From Siderastrea siderea (taxonomy: Eukaryota; Cnidaria; Anthozoa; Scleractinia; Rhizangiidae): 64,000 nucleotides of DNA. The position numbers and the translations under genes were made by a program. Shown here in pieces: positions 1 to 14,000 of the stretch. The stretch covers positions 43,425,304 to 43,489,303 of the forward strand of contig OZ034971.1 in assembly GCA_964030785.1 (NCBI GenBank), in the 5' to 3' direction. Within the stretch, counting starts at the first letter, position 1. Each line of letters begins with the position of its first letter. The notes below the pieces were generated by a model. It searched no databases. It saw only the letters and a program-made list of their open reading frames with translations, and had not been told where the DNA came from.

Positions 1-1032
1 TTAAGAGAAAGCCACTAGGGGCGTAGTAGTGTACCATGTGAAATTACTGGAAGAATTGCTCGCAGCCAGCCCGAAACGCTCCAAGGGTGTCTGCCTGCCA
101 CAGGTCAACGCTTAGGCTATTCTAAAGAACAGCCCCTGAGTAACTGAAACTATTTGTCACAAAGCTTGTGCGAGGCAGGCGAGTAGCTGGTGTTAGGGAG
201 CAAATGGAGAGTGACGTTACTACAGTCAGTAAATTTGGAGCAAAGATAGTCAGGAGCTAGTCCATTAGGGGATGTAGCTACTAAATAAGCAAGGAGAATG
301 ATTTTTCTCTTACCATTTTACCACTCCTTCTTGACTGCTTGACATATGTGTTGATACAAGATGCCGGCGCTCTCTGAACACAGCGCTCATGAACTGTGTA
401 TTTACAAACTGTAGAAAGAAAACAAAACAGTCATTTCCTCTGACTACATGTAAAGCTATGGGCTCCAAATTTTGTGTGCTGAAGCAAGAAACAACAAGAA
501 GCTCTGTCTCTCTCCCTTGGATATGGACAACAGGATGGGATAGACGGATAGCAAGGGTTTAAAGGGCTGAGTCACGCTATTTTAGTATCTTTTTAAGAAG
601 CTAAGAAGTGTCTTCGCAGCAATTGAATTCCAAAAATAATGGTCTAGCTTTGTTGTTAAAGACTATCTTACGTTACTGAAACTGTTTCCTTTCGTCTGTT
701 GCTACCGATGGCAAGGATGGAAATGGATGGAAACTTGCAAAAATTGGGCCAAATGTTTCAAGTTTTGATGCTAATTCTTAAAAATCACCAAAAAAAATAT
801 TGCGGTTAGCTCTCCCTGATAAAATTCATTTGATACATGTATCTTTCTCATAGTTTTCCAGGAGCACTTTGTGTATGAGTAAAGGCACTAAGTAATGATT
901 TTGGCACAGAATTGACCTAAAATAGCAAAATCCTCATGACGTAGCCCCTTTAAACTTCTAAAGTCCCCAGTTCCTGTCCCTTATTTGGCAACTCCCACCT
1001 CTCTGCACTTTTGTAATTGAGAAGTATTTTGC
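1..1032. other. Unannotated left-edge sequence
   Basis: No convincing exon seen. By position it should be intronic to the leftward DGK gene (upstream of its C1 exons). The small open frames show no family resemblance. Confidence 0.5.
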
Positions 1033-1289
1033 AGAGCGCTTTTCAAATGAGTGTCGTAAACCCAAACCAAAGTAATTACCCCAGCTACTCACAACCAATG
1101 AAACGATCAGAACTCGAAGAAAATACACGTAACCGGCGTCAAGCGCGGGAAAACATGTGCGCACAGTTTGCAATTCACTTCTGATTGGTCAAGAAAGTGG
1201 CACAAGATTTTTTAACCAATCACAGAGTGAAGGAAAACAAAACAAAGCAAAACGCGAATTACTTTCAGCACTCAAGTGAAAACCGCCTA
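1033..1289. mobile_element. CCAAT-rich MITE, copy 1
   Basis: Imperfect inverted ends (GAGCGCTTTTCAAATGAGTG and CACTCAAGTGAAAACCGCCT). The interior holds several CCAAT/ATTGG motifs (ACAACCAATGA, TGATTGGTC, AACCAATCACA). The same layout recurs at 13655-13810 and 24959-25243. No coding capacity. Confidence 0.65.
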
Positions 1290-1696
1290 GTGTGTACCGA
1301 CATTCATATTTCTCCTGCTTCCCCCCATCAGGCAAACACCACCATTTTCTGGGTGCCACTCATTTTATCCTAGTTCTGGAGTGAAGCCAAAGGTTAACAA
1401 AACAGACCATTTTTGAAGTAACAATGTGTTATTATGTGACATCCGTTCCTGACAGTTTCATATCAATGCTAACTTACTTACATAAGCACTGTAGTCCTTG
1501 CTTGCGACCAAACCCATTCAGGACGTTATGGCACATGTTACAGTAAGCAGGCCTATTGAAGTATTTTTGCCTCCACTATAAACAGATAATGAACGAAAAC
1601 ATAAAATTAGTATGGAAGCCAACAAGGAAATGTAATTAAATGATTGCGACACAAATGACATGTTACAAACCAGTAACCACATGTAGCTGGAACTTA

Positions 1697-1905
1697 ACCC
1701 TTTAAGCCCAACAGTGACAAGCATCTAAGTTCTCCTTACAATAACACTAGTTGATCAGTCGTACAGGCCACGAGAATAAAGGAAATTATCACCAAAGACA
1801 AACTGCCTTGATGTTTAAGCAAATTCTCCCAACTAGTAACATAAGAAACATGTGGAAGACAGCGAGGAGAGCATGCATGTTGATACTAGGCACTAAAGGG
1901 TTAAG
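1697..1905. mobile_element. ~210-bp MITE (CCCTTTAAGCCC family), copy 1
   Basis: Inverted ends AACCCTTTAAGCCC and CACTAAAGGGTTAA flank a core with short shared blocks (CAGTGACAAGCATCTAA, GATCA.C..ACAGG.CA.GAGAAT, CAAATTCTCCCAACTAGTAA). Close relatives lie at 8243-8456, 10417-10636, 31356-31550, 53393-53575 and 57591-57801. Confidence 0.75.
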
Positions 1906-2044
1906 AAAGTAAAGTCTCAAGATGAAGACAAAATTTGAAGTAAGTAACGACAGAGAAAGTGTAGAAACACACATAGTTGTTAATATAGTCAATATATGTC
2001 AAGAGCAAGCAAGCGGTAATAAAAACATAATTCGTGTTTCTTAC

Positions 2045-5000
2045 CTGGTGCTGGCCATCATCTCGTATTTGCTGTGGATAATGAGAAAAAAGTTACAACA
2101 CCTTGAAATAAGGTTTTGATAAACGAGCACGTAATTTCCACCTCACATGGTTAATAGGTCTTGAGCTGTTTGGGTCTGAAATACTTACACCTTATTCCAA
2201 GGTTTTACAGATGATATGTGAGGATATTTTATGATTTGTGTGGTTTTTTCCTCAGCCCCGCGAGGATTTCAGAGGCATGGTTTGAGAATTGCACGGAAAA
2301 TCACATCATTTTGTTTGAAATATTATTTGCTACATGCACTGCAATAGTCTAGTTCCACCAACTCCAAGTCTTATTTAAATGGTTTCATAATTCTCCTCTT
2401 AACATAATTATATTCATTGTACGTGGTTCATTAGGACATTTTTAGATGCATGAACAACAAGGAGATACTTACAGTCTCTAACCCGAGCAGAACTCTGAGT
2501 GGAATTGTGGTGAGTCCTCCTTTGATCCACTCTTCTAAAGAGATTTGTCCATCAGCATCATAGTCCAGCTCTACCAACATGTCCTGCAAGATCTGTAATG
2601 TATAACACAGCATTACCAACATGCCCTGCAAGATCTATGATGTATAACACAGCATTACCAACATGCCCTGCAAGATCTGTAATGTATAACACAGCATTAC
2701 CAACATGCCCTGCAAGATCTGTAATGTATAACACAGCATTACCAACATGCCCTGCAAGATCTATGATGTATACCACACCATCACCAGCATGTACTGCAAA
2801 ATCTATAATGTATACCAGAGCATTACCAGTGTATCCTGCACGATCTATAATTTACACCAGAGCATTACAAACATGTCTTGCAAGATCTATAATGCATACA
2901 ACAACATTACCAGTTGACATGTCCTGCAAGATTACAATGTAAATAGATACCCTGGGTTTATACCCAGCCTGTCCAACTGATGAAATCCGATAATCGATAA
3001 AATCAATCATAATTGATATTAATCAATAGGAATTAATCGATTGATATCGGAAATCAATGAAAATTGAAGATCGTAAACGTCATGAGTATCGATTTTCATT
3101 GATTTTCATCGATTACATCAATGTCTATGTCATCGTTCGTCGTCTTAATAATGATTTCAAATACTTTTATGCTGCGCTCAAGTACTTCTACTTAAATTCT
3201 TCCCTTCGTAAAAAGAGATCCATAGTTTAATTCCTGCTTTTCCTCTAAACTTTTAGAAAAATAAGACGAACTTAATTGAAAGCGTGTCATGAAAACCATT
3301 TCTTGTTGAAAAGTCTCGTTAGTTGAAAGCCGTGAAATGGGACAATGTTCTCTCAATAACCCTCTCTAATCTCTATGAAGAGACGCGGTTTCCTTTAACG
3401 ACGTTTAAATGGGCACTCGTGGTAGCCCTTCACTACACCTTCTATTAATATAACATTTATATTATCTGTGATTTTAAGACTGTGTTATGTCCACGCATTC
3501 CACGCGAATAACGGATGCATTGAGGGGTTGAATTTCAACGCATCCGCTTACAAGACGTTGTAAGAAATCATAAATAACTTATTTATTAAAACCGATAATA
3601 ATCAATAAAATCGATAAAAATCGACACAATCAGGAGGAGGAGAATTGTGAGTATCGATTTTCATCGATTAATGGAACCAATCAATAATAATCGATTGATT
3701 TTTATCGATTATATTGATTATATTGATTGCTTTCCGATGATCGATTTTCATCGATTGGACAGGCTGGGGTTTATAATGAACATGTGCTACACAACCTAAA
3801 GTTCAATGTATACCACAGCATCACCAACATATCTTGTTAACTCAAATCCCCATTAACTCCACCTTCCCTGGTTCACAATTTCTAGCAGTTTTACCCTTGA
3901 TAACTCCAACTTTTTTAAACATGAACAATTTTTCCCTGGGCAGTTCAAGCTGCCAAGATTCTATTGTATTTTCTCAATTAAGTGCCCTTTCTTACAAGTA
4001 AGATGTGCTTCCCCTCGAACAAGCGTCCCTTACACACAGGGATAGAATATTTCCTAAACAGTTAATTCCCCAGCAAATACTCATTAGAATTCCCTTGTAC
4101 CTCAAAAAAGTTGGACAATTAACATTCCCTAAAAACTATGCAGTGAGTGCCGTTATATAATGTTAAAATTTCAGTCTCTCAATAAAGAATGTAATCAAAC
4201 ATATTGCAGCAAACATATTACATGTATGAATATGAATATATGAAATAATCATATATTAGAACTGCGGATAAAGATAGAATTATATGATGATCATCGCAGT
4301 GAAGGTGTTTCAACTTAAGCAGTTGAAAAGAAGAAACCTGAAAAAATTCAGGCTTGAACGGGAATCAAACCCATTTCTCCATCTACGGGATAAATACGAA
4401 CTCACAATTGACCAGCTCCCAGTTGGCTTGATAGTTCAGTTGGTTAGAGCGCTGCATCGGTATCGCAGAGGTCATGGGTTCGATTCCCGTTCAAGCCTGA
4501 ATTTTTTCAGGTTTCTTCTTTTCAACTGCTAAGTTGAAACACCTTCACTGCGATGATCTTCATATAATTCTATCTTTATCTGCAGTTCTACTATAATTAT
4601 GATTATTTCATATATTCATATTCATTTCTCCATCTACGGGATAAATACGAACTCACAATTGACCAGCTCCCAGTTGGCTTGATAGCTCAGTTGGTTAGAG
4701 CGCTGCACCGGTATCGCAGAGGTCATGGGTTCAATTCCTGTTCAAGCCTGAATTTTTTTCAGGTTTCTTCTTTTCAACTGCTTAAGTTGAAACACCTTCA
4801 TTGCAATGATCTTCATATAATTCTAAAGTACATGTATGTAACATAAGATATACTCACTGGCTTGAGTTCCGTGACGTCCCAACCAAGATATTGAGCTACA
4901 CTCATCATTTGTTGAGTAATAGATTCTAATTCCTTCATTGAAACAAACAATAAGAATAATGTGAATAATATATTAAGTAGTATTAACAATATGGATGCCA

Positions 5001-8000
5001 TTCGTATAATCTAATGCCCGAGTGTATTCTTTGATGCATTTTACAGAGTATAAAAACTAGAAATAAAATGAAATCTTCTGTGATCCAGCACTGATCCCTG
5101 TTTCTGTTGCTACAGTGTATTAATAATATTTAAAGGACACTAACTCACAAGATTTTTGCAAAATTTGAAATGTTTAAATATTTAAAAACTAAATGCTAGT
5201 CTTACAATTTTATGTTCTGTAAGGTTTCCTGCCTTTTGTTGAGTGGCCATCTTACATGTAACTGTATTTGTCTTAATTTAACAGTGGCGGTGTAAATTAG
5301 CAGAAAATTTTATTTTGATTTGTCGTTAACAGAAGATTAAAAACAAGCTAATTACACATTACCCTGTATTGTAACCTAGTTTTTAATTATACACTGCAAC
5401 ACCTCCCATGAACATATTACATTGTATGTATTCTTAAACCTCTCAAATTGGCATTAATGATGTACCCCAGTTCATTCAGTAAAAACACCCCTCAGTATGA
5501 AGACCAGTTTATTGAGGTCACTCTGCCAACAGGAAAATGTATCCAAATGTAACCATTTATTTTATGCACGCTAAATAATGAAGTTTGATATACATGTATA
5601 TGCCGTGCCCTTTCATGAGTAAATTGATTTAAGTACTACCCACAATGCTATTTAACCATAATTAGTACAGAGAATAGTTAGAAGTATCAATTTTCTGCGC
5701 CATAATTATCAGGGCCCTCGTTGATGACAGTGTCATTCATAAAACTAAAGGAGCTACATGTAATGAAAAGATAAGGGCTTTTAATAACCCTCTTAATGTA
5801 ATAGTATCCCAAAGTATCCTAAACACTATACAGTGTAATTTAATATGATTGTGGATCTGTCTGTGCATGTACAATGTGTTTTGATAAATTACTGTAAGTT
5901 TTCAAACTCAGGCTATACAACTGTCTATCATAGAAGCAGTGCAGTTTAATATTGCAGGTGTCTAGAGAGACACAACCATCACTTATTTATCATGTATAAC
6001 TGTACACTGTATGTATCATTTTGTACAACCAAGCCATTGTATTACCTTATCAAAAGAAATGTTTGTGACAAATTAAAAATCCTCAGTTTTGGAAGGGCAA
6101 CATGACGCTAAATTCCAATCTTGTTGATTTGCTTAATAAGCATTTCACTGGCCTTTATAATGGTGTTAACGATAATATCAACACTTTGACTCCCTTAAAT
6201 CTTTATAATCCCAGATGTAATTAAAAGATTAACTACATAATAATCAATAATAGTGTGCACTGCAGATAAACATTCTGTACCTGAGAATCAAGATATTCAT
6301 TGCCATCGCTGTCATACACTCTAAAAACAACTGAAAAGAGACAATGTTAATTATTACATGTACTAAACATTAGCGTTTACAACAAACAAAATTAGAGAAC
6401 AATTACTTCTCAGTCTAAGAAGTCCACCATAAAATTAAACTAAATTCTATGTAAATCACTTAATTATTAACAGCAACAGGTGTTCATCATGTATTTTGTG
6501 CTTACGTGCTAATTGGAAAACACAATGAATAAAAAACGATCTCCCACTTTAAGTGCATAGGGGAGGGGATGGTTGAGTTTTAATAGCTGGTCAATCAACA
6601 AAATCTCTTATATGCGCCTAGACTGTCCATCTGTCTTTTCTGGTTCATTTGAGAGATAGTTTACAAGTTTTTACTCTGATGTTGCTCAATATCTTTTAAG
6701 AGCAACAATTGCAATAACTGTATATTGAATAGCCACAAAACCATATCCCTCTTCCACAAAGAAGGCCTCTTTTATCCTTACACTCCAGCTTGTCCTCGAC
6801 TTTGCCACCCTCCAGCATAGAGAGATAGCATGCAATCTCCCTGATAGACACCATAGCAACTGTTGTAGCTTGTGGGCTGACATTCAGCAGGTTCACTTGT
6901 TCACTGGACATCTTCTTCCTTTGTGAGCTGGAACGAGGGTGTGCCGCTGGATGCTCATTCGCTACTTTGAAGGCTGCATAGGGAATACAACACAGTTGAT
7001 TAAAATTGTTTTCATGTACTGAAGCAGCAAGGTCGAGTGGTTAGAGCCACTGGTTTGTCCGCTACCTGGATTTGTTACATTGCAGTCCTGTGATAAAATC
7101 CTCACTTCCACTTTATAAGTAATTAACCAGTTTGGATTCTTAAATTTGACATACATGTATGCTATTTCTGTTAAACAATAACTCTGCAATTTAATCCTAC
7201 TGTACAGCTGTAGCTCAAAACAACATTTTATTTGAGTTTAATTAATTTTGAACAGTAATCAGAAGGAATCTGCCAAGTCACTAGTAAGAATACCAAGTCT
7301 TAACTGTTAATATTGGCGAACTTGTACACAAACGGATGCTGCGGGAAGAGGACGTGAAAAAAGGTTCTCATGTCGCCAGAAAAGACAACTTTATTGCCAT
7401 CCTCTGGTTATTTAAGACTTGAAAGTAACAAAAGGAGGCAAGGTTTGATCAAAATTTGCATATAAAAGGACAACTTGCTATCCTCTCCACTCAGGGAGAA
7501 GGTCAAACATTAATCCAATTTATACAAGGTGTATTTCTCACTGTTTGAATCAGATCTCTGCAAAACTTCATGATTTTGCCAAATTCAGTAGACAAATCTG
7601 TTAAGGAACCCAGTTTTATGTTTTACTGACTGTTTGAAAATATCATTCGTGGCCAGTGCTATTAAATTGTGCTAATGTTCAAACACAGTTTAGACAGGGT
7701 TTCAGAAACCTGTAGTATAAACTTGTATAAAAAGGTAGGTAAAAAAACAGGTAGGTAAAGTCACACACTAGCCAAGGAAGCCCACACTGCCAGAGCTTAA
7801 CCTGGTTTCTGTAGCATGAAGCAACTGAGAGTATTGCTACCCTCCCCTAGATGGGATGCTAGTCCATCGCAGGGTTACCCCCAGCAGTATGTGGCCGGTA
7901 CCCATTTATACACCTGGGTGGAGAGAGACAATATGGGGTAAAGTTTCTTGTCTAAGGAAACAACGCGATAGCTGGGACTGGGCGTCGAACCACCGACATT

Positions 8001-11000
8001 CAGATCGGAAGTCCAACGCGCTAACCACTACACCACTGTGCCCCTAAAAGTACAAAGGGAAAATGTTCCAAAAGCTGGAGGGGTGGTAAATCAAGTCTCA
8101 TATAGGATGGGGGTTCAATTTTATGCCTTCAGTGTGCAGATCTTTCCAAGATCTTTTGGTTGTGCAAATTTCACACAAACTGACCAAATATTGAGCATGT
8201 AATGGCATCTTGTGCCATATGGCATTCTTGAGCATTAAAGGGTTAAGCCCCAACATCATTATTAACAAATTTTCCTTACTAGTCTCCATAGATTTTGTTG
8301 ACTACTAATTGGGAGAACTTTTTTAAACATCAAGACAATTCCTCTTTGGTGATTATTTGTTAAATTCTTGTGACCTGTAGGTTTTACATGACTATAATAC
8401 ACTGATATGATGAGGAGAAAATTGGTACTGATCACTTTTGGGGCTTAAAGGGTTAACCAGGTCTAACTTTGACTGTTTAAACAACCAGACCCAGGGGTTA
8501 AGGTATTTTAACTTCTGAAAAAATTTGCCATTGTCAAATTTAATATAATTTTCTACATTTTTTATATTAATTAATTTTAATGTGAAATTTTATAGACTGA
8601 GTTGAAAACTATGCAACTATCAGAAGCCTTTAATCAATGCTGTCAGTGACGTTGTCCTACAGCTAACTTCAATCTTAACTACTTTGTTGCCTAAGATGCC
8701 TGCTAAAAAAGTTGATGGCAGTATGGCTTTATTGTTGTAGTTTGAGATAAGGGAACTGCAATGACATGCAGATTATCATTCATTCCTATTTGTTTCATTT
8801 AATAAGCATTACAAAACATTAGTTTATTTTTATTAGCCTTTCAAAGCAACAAAAAACTGCAATGCTGTTACAAAATAATTATGTTTACATGGTATGAATC
8901 GTGTTGTTATGAAGTCGATTTATGATTTATTGTGTGAGTGTAGTTACTAACCCATGAATGAGCCGCTAGAGTGTCTTCGGAAGTGGTGTTTTAAATCAGG
9001 CGTTTTTCGGCCCCACGTACCAAACCCCAAGGAGTCCTGAGGCGCCGGAGACAAAGTAAGTGAAGGTTGAACTTGGGAAATGGAATCATTATTATTAGTT
9101 TTAACGGTGGGTGATCCGTTAGGTTTAGCACTTGATTCAGCCTCGTCATCGTTGGCTTTAGAAAGAGTTATTTCAGGTTTATCGCTGACCCCTATAGCTG
9201 CTGCCGTGGCAACCAGTACTGCAGTTCCAGCTCCACTGTGGATACCTGGAATTTCTGAAACTGAATGTGTAGTTACGTTTATGAATTATTAACATTTATC
9301 AATTATCATTAATAGTGAGTTAGGGATGAAATTAACGGGTATTTTTAAAAAAATCAACATAAATCAAACCTTACGCAGCAGGTTTAAGTCTTGTCAACCA
9401 CTTAACAAAAAAGCCGTAGACTTTATTTAGGTGCATATGTTACAGTATTATCCCCGATTTGATACTTAATTTGTGAAGATTATTACTGGTTACCTTTTAT
9501 TCAATTTACCATCACAGTTTACAGAGGATTTATTCTATTGTTTCCTCATGCAGATTACACACTTTGGCCAGCCACACTCAAATAATTATTATAACAATAG
9601 GATTCTACCTGCTGTGAGGAGTTAGATATGTAAGGCCAAACTTCCCATTTCCATCTCACAAGCTGAATCAAATAATTATGTTGATTTCACAGGTTTATAC
9701 AATATTTTTTGCTTCAAATGAACATTAACTGCTTTAATTTAGGTCATTTACCAGTGGAATTCCACTGAATTATTTTAGTGTTTGTAACCACATATGTAAG
9801 AATAAATAGGCTTATGGTATCTACTGTATAATGAGGTTTACACTTAGTTTTTTACCTAAGCTTGTAATGAAGGTAGTAGCTTGGTAATAAATAAATTGCT
9901 GGAGTTCAATAAAGCTTGCTGCAAATTTGGCTAATGGAACGACATGTATGGGAACTTTTACCAGTTAAAAGATCATGTGGACAGCAAGTTTCGGAAGGAG
10001 TGGTTAAGGCATTCTCGTGGTTCAATAAAATGCAATTATTTGTTTCAGAGAATACCTCAATGTCCAGACTTTCTAAGTGGTTGTTTTCGAAAGGCACAAG
10101 TGCAGAAACTGTAGGAATAAGAGTTATGAGCAACATCATAATCGATAAAAGAGCTAAGCACGTGCAAACTTACGTCTCCTCTGGTCAAATTTGTTGACAT
10201 CCTGTTGAGAGTTAGATATCACAGTAGCAGCTACACTGTCGATGATAGTCTGTGACAGGGAAGGCGACTGCACAGCAACTTGCTTGTGAAATGCCCAGAA
10301 CAGATGCCGACACAAGTCTTCACTCACATCGTTGCCGAGATAAGCTGACATAAACAGCTTGAAGCCCTCATAGTCCATAGGCTGTACAGAAGAAAAACAG
10401 AATTTATCATCGTCTTTAACCCTTTAAGTCCTGACAGTGACAAAAATGAAATTTCTCTTTACATTATCACTACCTGTTCAAACAATCAAGTGATGAGAAT
10501 AAAGAAAGTGATCACCAAGGAAAAGATGTCTTGATGATCTAGAGATCTACACAAATTCTCCTTACTAAGTCCACAAGAAATGTATGGAGCACAGTAAGGA
10601 GAATATGCATTTTTATATCAGGGCTTAAAGGGTTAAATTAACTATATGACTGGTCGTTCAGCAGTCTACTAAAACAACAAACTACTCCTGTTTTTCTTCT
10701 ATAAGCAATAATTAACTAGCTACGACTGTACACTGCCCATTGTTGACTACAGTATTTGCTCATAGAAACCTCACCCTTGAATTTTATTGTTAGATAAAAC
10801 TAAACACCTTTAAAGTTAACAACTTGTAAATTAATTTTACATACCCACAAATCAACACCATGTCACCGTTAATACAAAATAATTATTACTAAACAGTGGT
10901 TTCAATAGAAGGAAGCTGGAACAGTGGAAGGAAGCATCATGCTCCAATGTCCATTTGAATCTATGCTTGTGAAATATTGCCATTATATGTGCCTATCTTA

Positions 11001-14000
11001 GTTAGTTCTGACCCTTAGATGTATTTCAAATGATGTTGAAATCAACTGAGAAATCAGATAACTAACTCTGCACTGTAAATTCAGCCCTGAAGTGAACCCA
11101 CAAATTTTCTACTGAGCATTGCCCTATAGTGAAGAGATGTGCAAGACATGAAATGAAAAAAAAATTTTTCTTTGACCTCAAGGGGATTTATACCTACAGC
11201 TCCCCGGATTCTGACCAATAATGCTCTGCCAACTGAGCTACAAGGTCAGATGGGAGAAGGCTGTGGGTAATTTACAGCTGTACATGCTAATTAATGGGAA
11301 TGAAGATGTGAGGTGGTATTGAAATTTATCGTGGTACAGTAGCTCCGCATTCACTCACCTGTACATGTATAGCGTGTACTTGCACAATTTATGTTATTAG
11401 CAAACAAAATTATGCCACAGTCTACATGTACTTACAACTAGACCTTTTACAGAAAGGAGAATAATATATAGATTTAGCCATGCCTAAAAGCGGAGCCTCC
11501 AAGGAATAAACTGGTGCTCGTTTCTCAAAAATAGTCCTGAAACTTTTCGCTCTGAAATATATTTTGGGGCTTTCTTTGGCTCGTTCCCTTTCGAAAAGTG
11601 TTTCTCAAAAAGCCCGAAAGTGTTCCGAATTGTCCTCCAAGATTTTGAGGATCTGTTCTGTAAAACCAAGCTCGAAAGGTCATTCTAGAGGCTGAGCACA
11701 GCTTAATTTTTTTTTCGGGCATCAAACTGAACACATATTTTACTCAGGAGCAGTCTTGCTTGGTTTTTTAAATGTTTCCATATCCTGTCAATAACTGTCA
11801 AGGCTTGTCAAATCTCCTTGGATTATTGGCTGTTGGCTTGAATGAACTTGAAACGGCGCTCATGTACAACAACAAAATAAAACTTATTCTGAAGTAAATG
11901 GGTTATCTTCATCGCGTTCGGATGTTCAGTTAACAAATAACATGAACTGCCCCTATTAGTCTGGTCAAAATTTATACCATCAAGATTGAAAACGAGCAAA
12001 CACCAAACACGCTTTAACTTATGGCATACTAAGTTTTGCGGATGTGAAGTAAGCCCATTTAAAGTTAGGCGCTTTGAGGAACGAAAAAAAACTTATTTTT
12101 CGGAAGCTTTTCGGATGAAATAGTCTTAAACCGACAACTGCTTCGCTTACTATTGAAAAGTTCTAGGACAAGAAAATCGACAATTGCACAAACCGATCTG
12201 ACAGTTAAAATTGAAAGCAATTATTCGCCGTAAGTGATGCTTGTGCAGTTGCCTTGCGACTGTGCTTTGACCTACTGTTATGAATAAACAAACACAAAAT
12301 AATAAACAGAGAAATCATTTTTGAAAAAGTTTATTCGAAAACCGGTAAGTTTATACTTAAATGCAATTCGCATTACACTTCCAGCATGGCAAAGTATTCT
12401 AAGACTACATCTGTCACAAATCTGAGCTTGTTTTCTAATAATTTTTTGAAGTCAAAAGTAAATGACACATTTCTAATGACATAAATTCAATTTCAAAATG
12501 TAATTTCTTTGACCGTAATAAATATTCAAAATCATGCACCTTAAACCCTTTAAAAACTTCACTTACTCGGTTGTGTTTCAGAACAAGGCAAGCTCTCCGC
12601 CGTGAAGAAAACAAAGCGATGAGGTCCTTTGAAGGCAGCTTTCGTAACTTGAAGTTTTTGCCTACTACCAGTATTCTTTTGGACTTTTTCTTTCCATTTA
12701 TAGGTATTAAATGTTTTTTTTCTCAAGTTTAAAACTACAGTACCGTCGAACAATCGTTTTGCTAAATGAACTTAAGCTTTTTAAAGAAACCTCTTTTTCA
12801 AAAGCGACGATGGTCATGCGATTTCACGCCGGTTGCCCAAAAGCACCGCGTGATTTCCCGCCAAGAAAGGATGGCATTCCCCACTCCCGGTCGGGTTGCC
12901 TTGGGACTTCCCTCCCCCTCCCCCAGAGTCTGTACGGACGGACGGGCGTACGCTGACGTCACAACCAAAATTTTTCGCATCGATACATTACCAAATTTCC
13001 TTAGCAATGGAGCTCCGCTGGCGGGCTTTGCCCGCAGGCTCCGCTACAAACAAACAGATTCCAAGGTTCACATTTAATATCAATAACAACCAAATAATTA
13101 CTCATTATTGAACAACAACTGCAAAAATTTTACAAATATTGAGGCAAAAATGAAATGCCATCATTTGAAAACATAATAAGAGAAGTTAAAGGAAGAACTA
13201 AGTGAGATAATTTTAAGAGATCCGACTAACAGTATTTGACAAACACGTGCATAAACACTGATATCAATGCAATCATACACATGCATGTTGAACTAAAAAG
13301 GATCAGTCAGAAAACTCTCATATTAGAATCCAATGTGTCTCCTTTTAACTACTGACTGCAAAATACGGGTTCAATTTTTATTTTCCTTTGTTTTTAACTC
13401 ATTATCATACATTACCATAAAATAATGCATCATAAAGTTTTTGACCTCTTGCTTTAACTCATGGTGGTTCTCAATTTTTGTCTTTCTATCCTGGTGTCAA
13501 AAGGACAGGCGATGTCGATTATGAGGCAAGACTTTCCTTCTTATTCACAGGAACAACATCTGGCTTATTGTGAGTGCCAGTCCATTTCAATTTTGAACTC
13601 CCACAGCAGTTTGTAGTTTAAAAAACTATCACCTTTTTTCAACCAAGAAGAATTCAAAACAAAACCAACGGTGTCTTAGTCGCACACGTTCTCCAGTGCT
13701 TGAGCTTGTGTTGAGTTCTGATTGGTTCATTGGGTATTTGTGTTAGGTGTCACTGGCTGGGGTAATGTCTTTGGTTTTGGTTTCATGACACTCAGTTGAA
13801 AAGTGCTCTTATTAATGTGTAGGGTAAAATTGTACTAACAATACATCACTGCCAGTCAATTCTTGGAAACGCTTTTTAAATAAAACAGTTACTTAGAGTA
13901 CCAAACCATGGCTAAGTGTTGCAACATTGATGGCCAAAAGGCAAAACATTCAAAAACCATTGTGTCCAGCAAGTTTGTTTTGCCAAATGTTTGATAAAAA

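Noticed and set aside
1..2044. Search for DGK C1-domain exons
   Set aside because: No Cys/His-rich frame with splice borders was found on the minus strand, so the next exon is assumed to lie to the left of the window.
2558..2942. Repetitive frames of 72 and 114 residues on the two strands
   Set aside because: They arise from the 42-bp tandem repeat; the minus-strand frame that fits the real exon is stopped in the outer units.
7018..7080. tRNA-like phrase GGTCGAGTGGTTAGAGCC
   Set aside because: It resembles an A box but has no matching acceptor stem or B box in the following 80 bases.
12711..13111. Overlapping frames of 69-103 residues near 12.8-13.1 kb
   Set aside because: They overlap on both strands in a GC-rich repeat inside a DGK intron and show no family resemblance.
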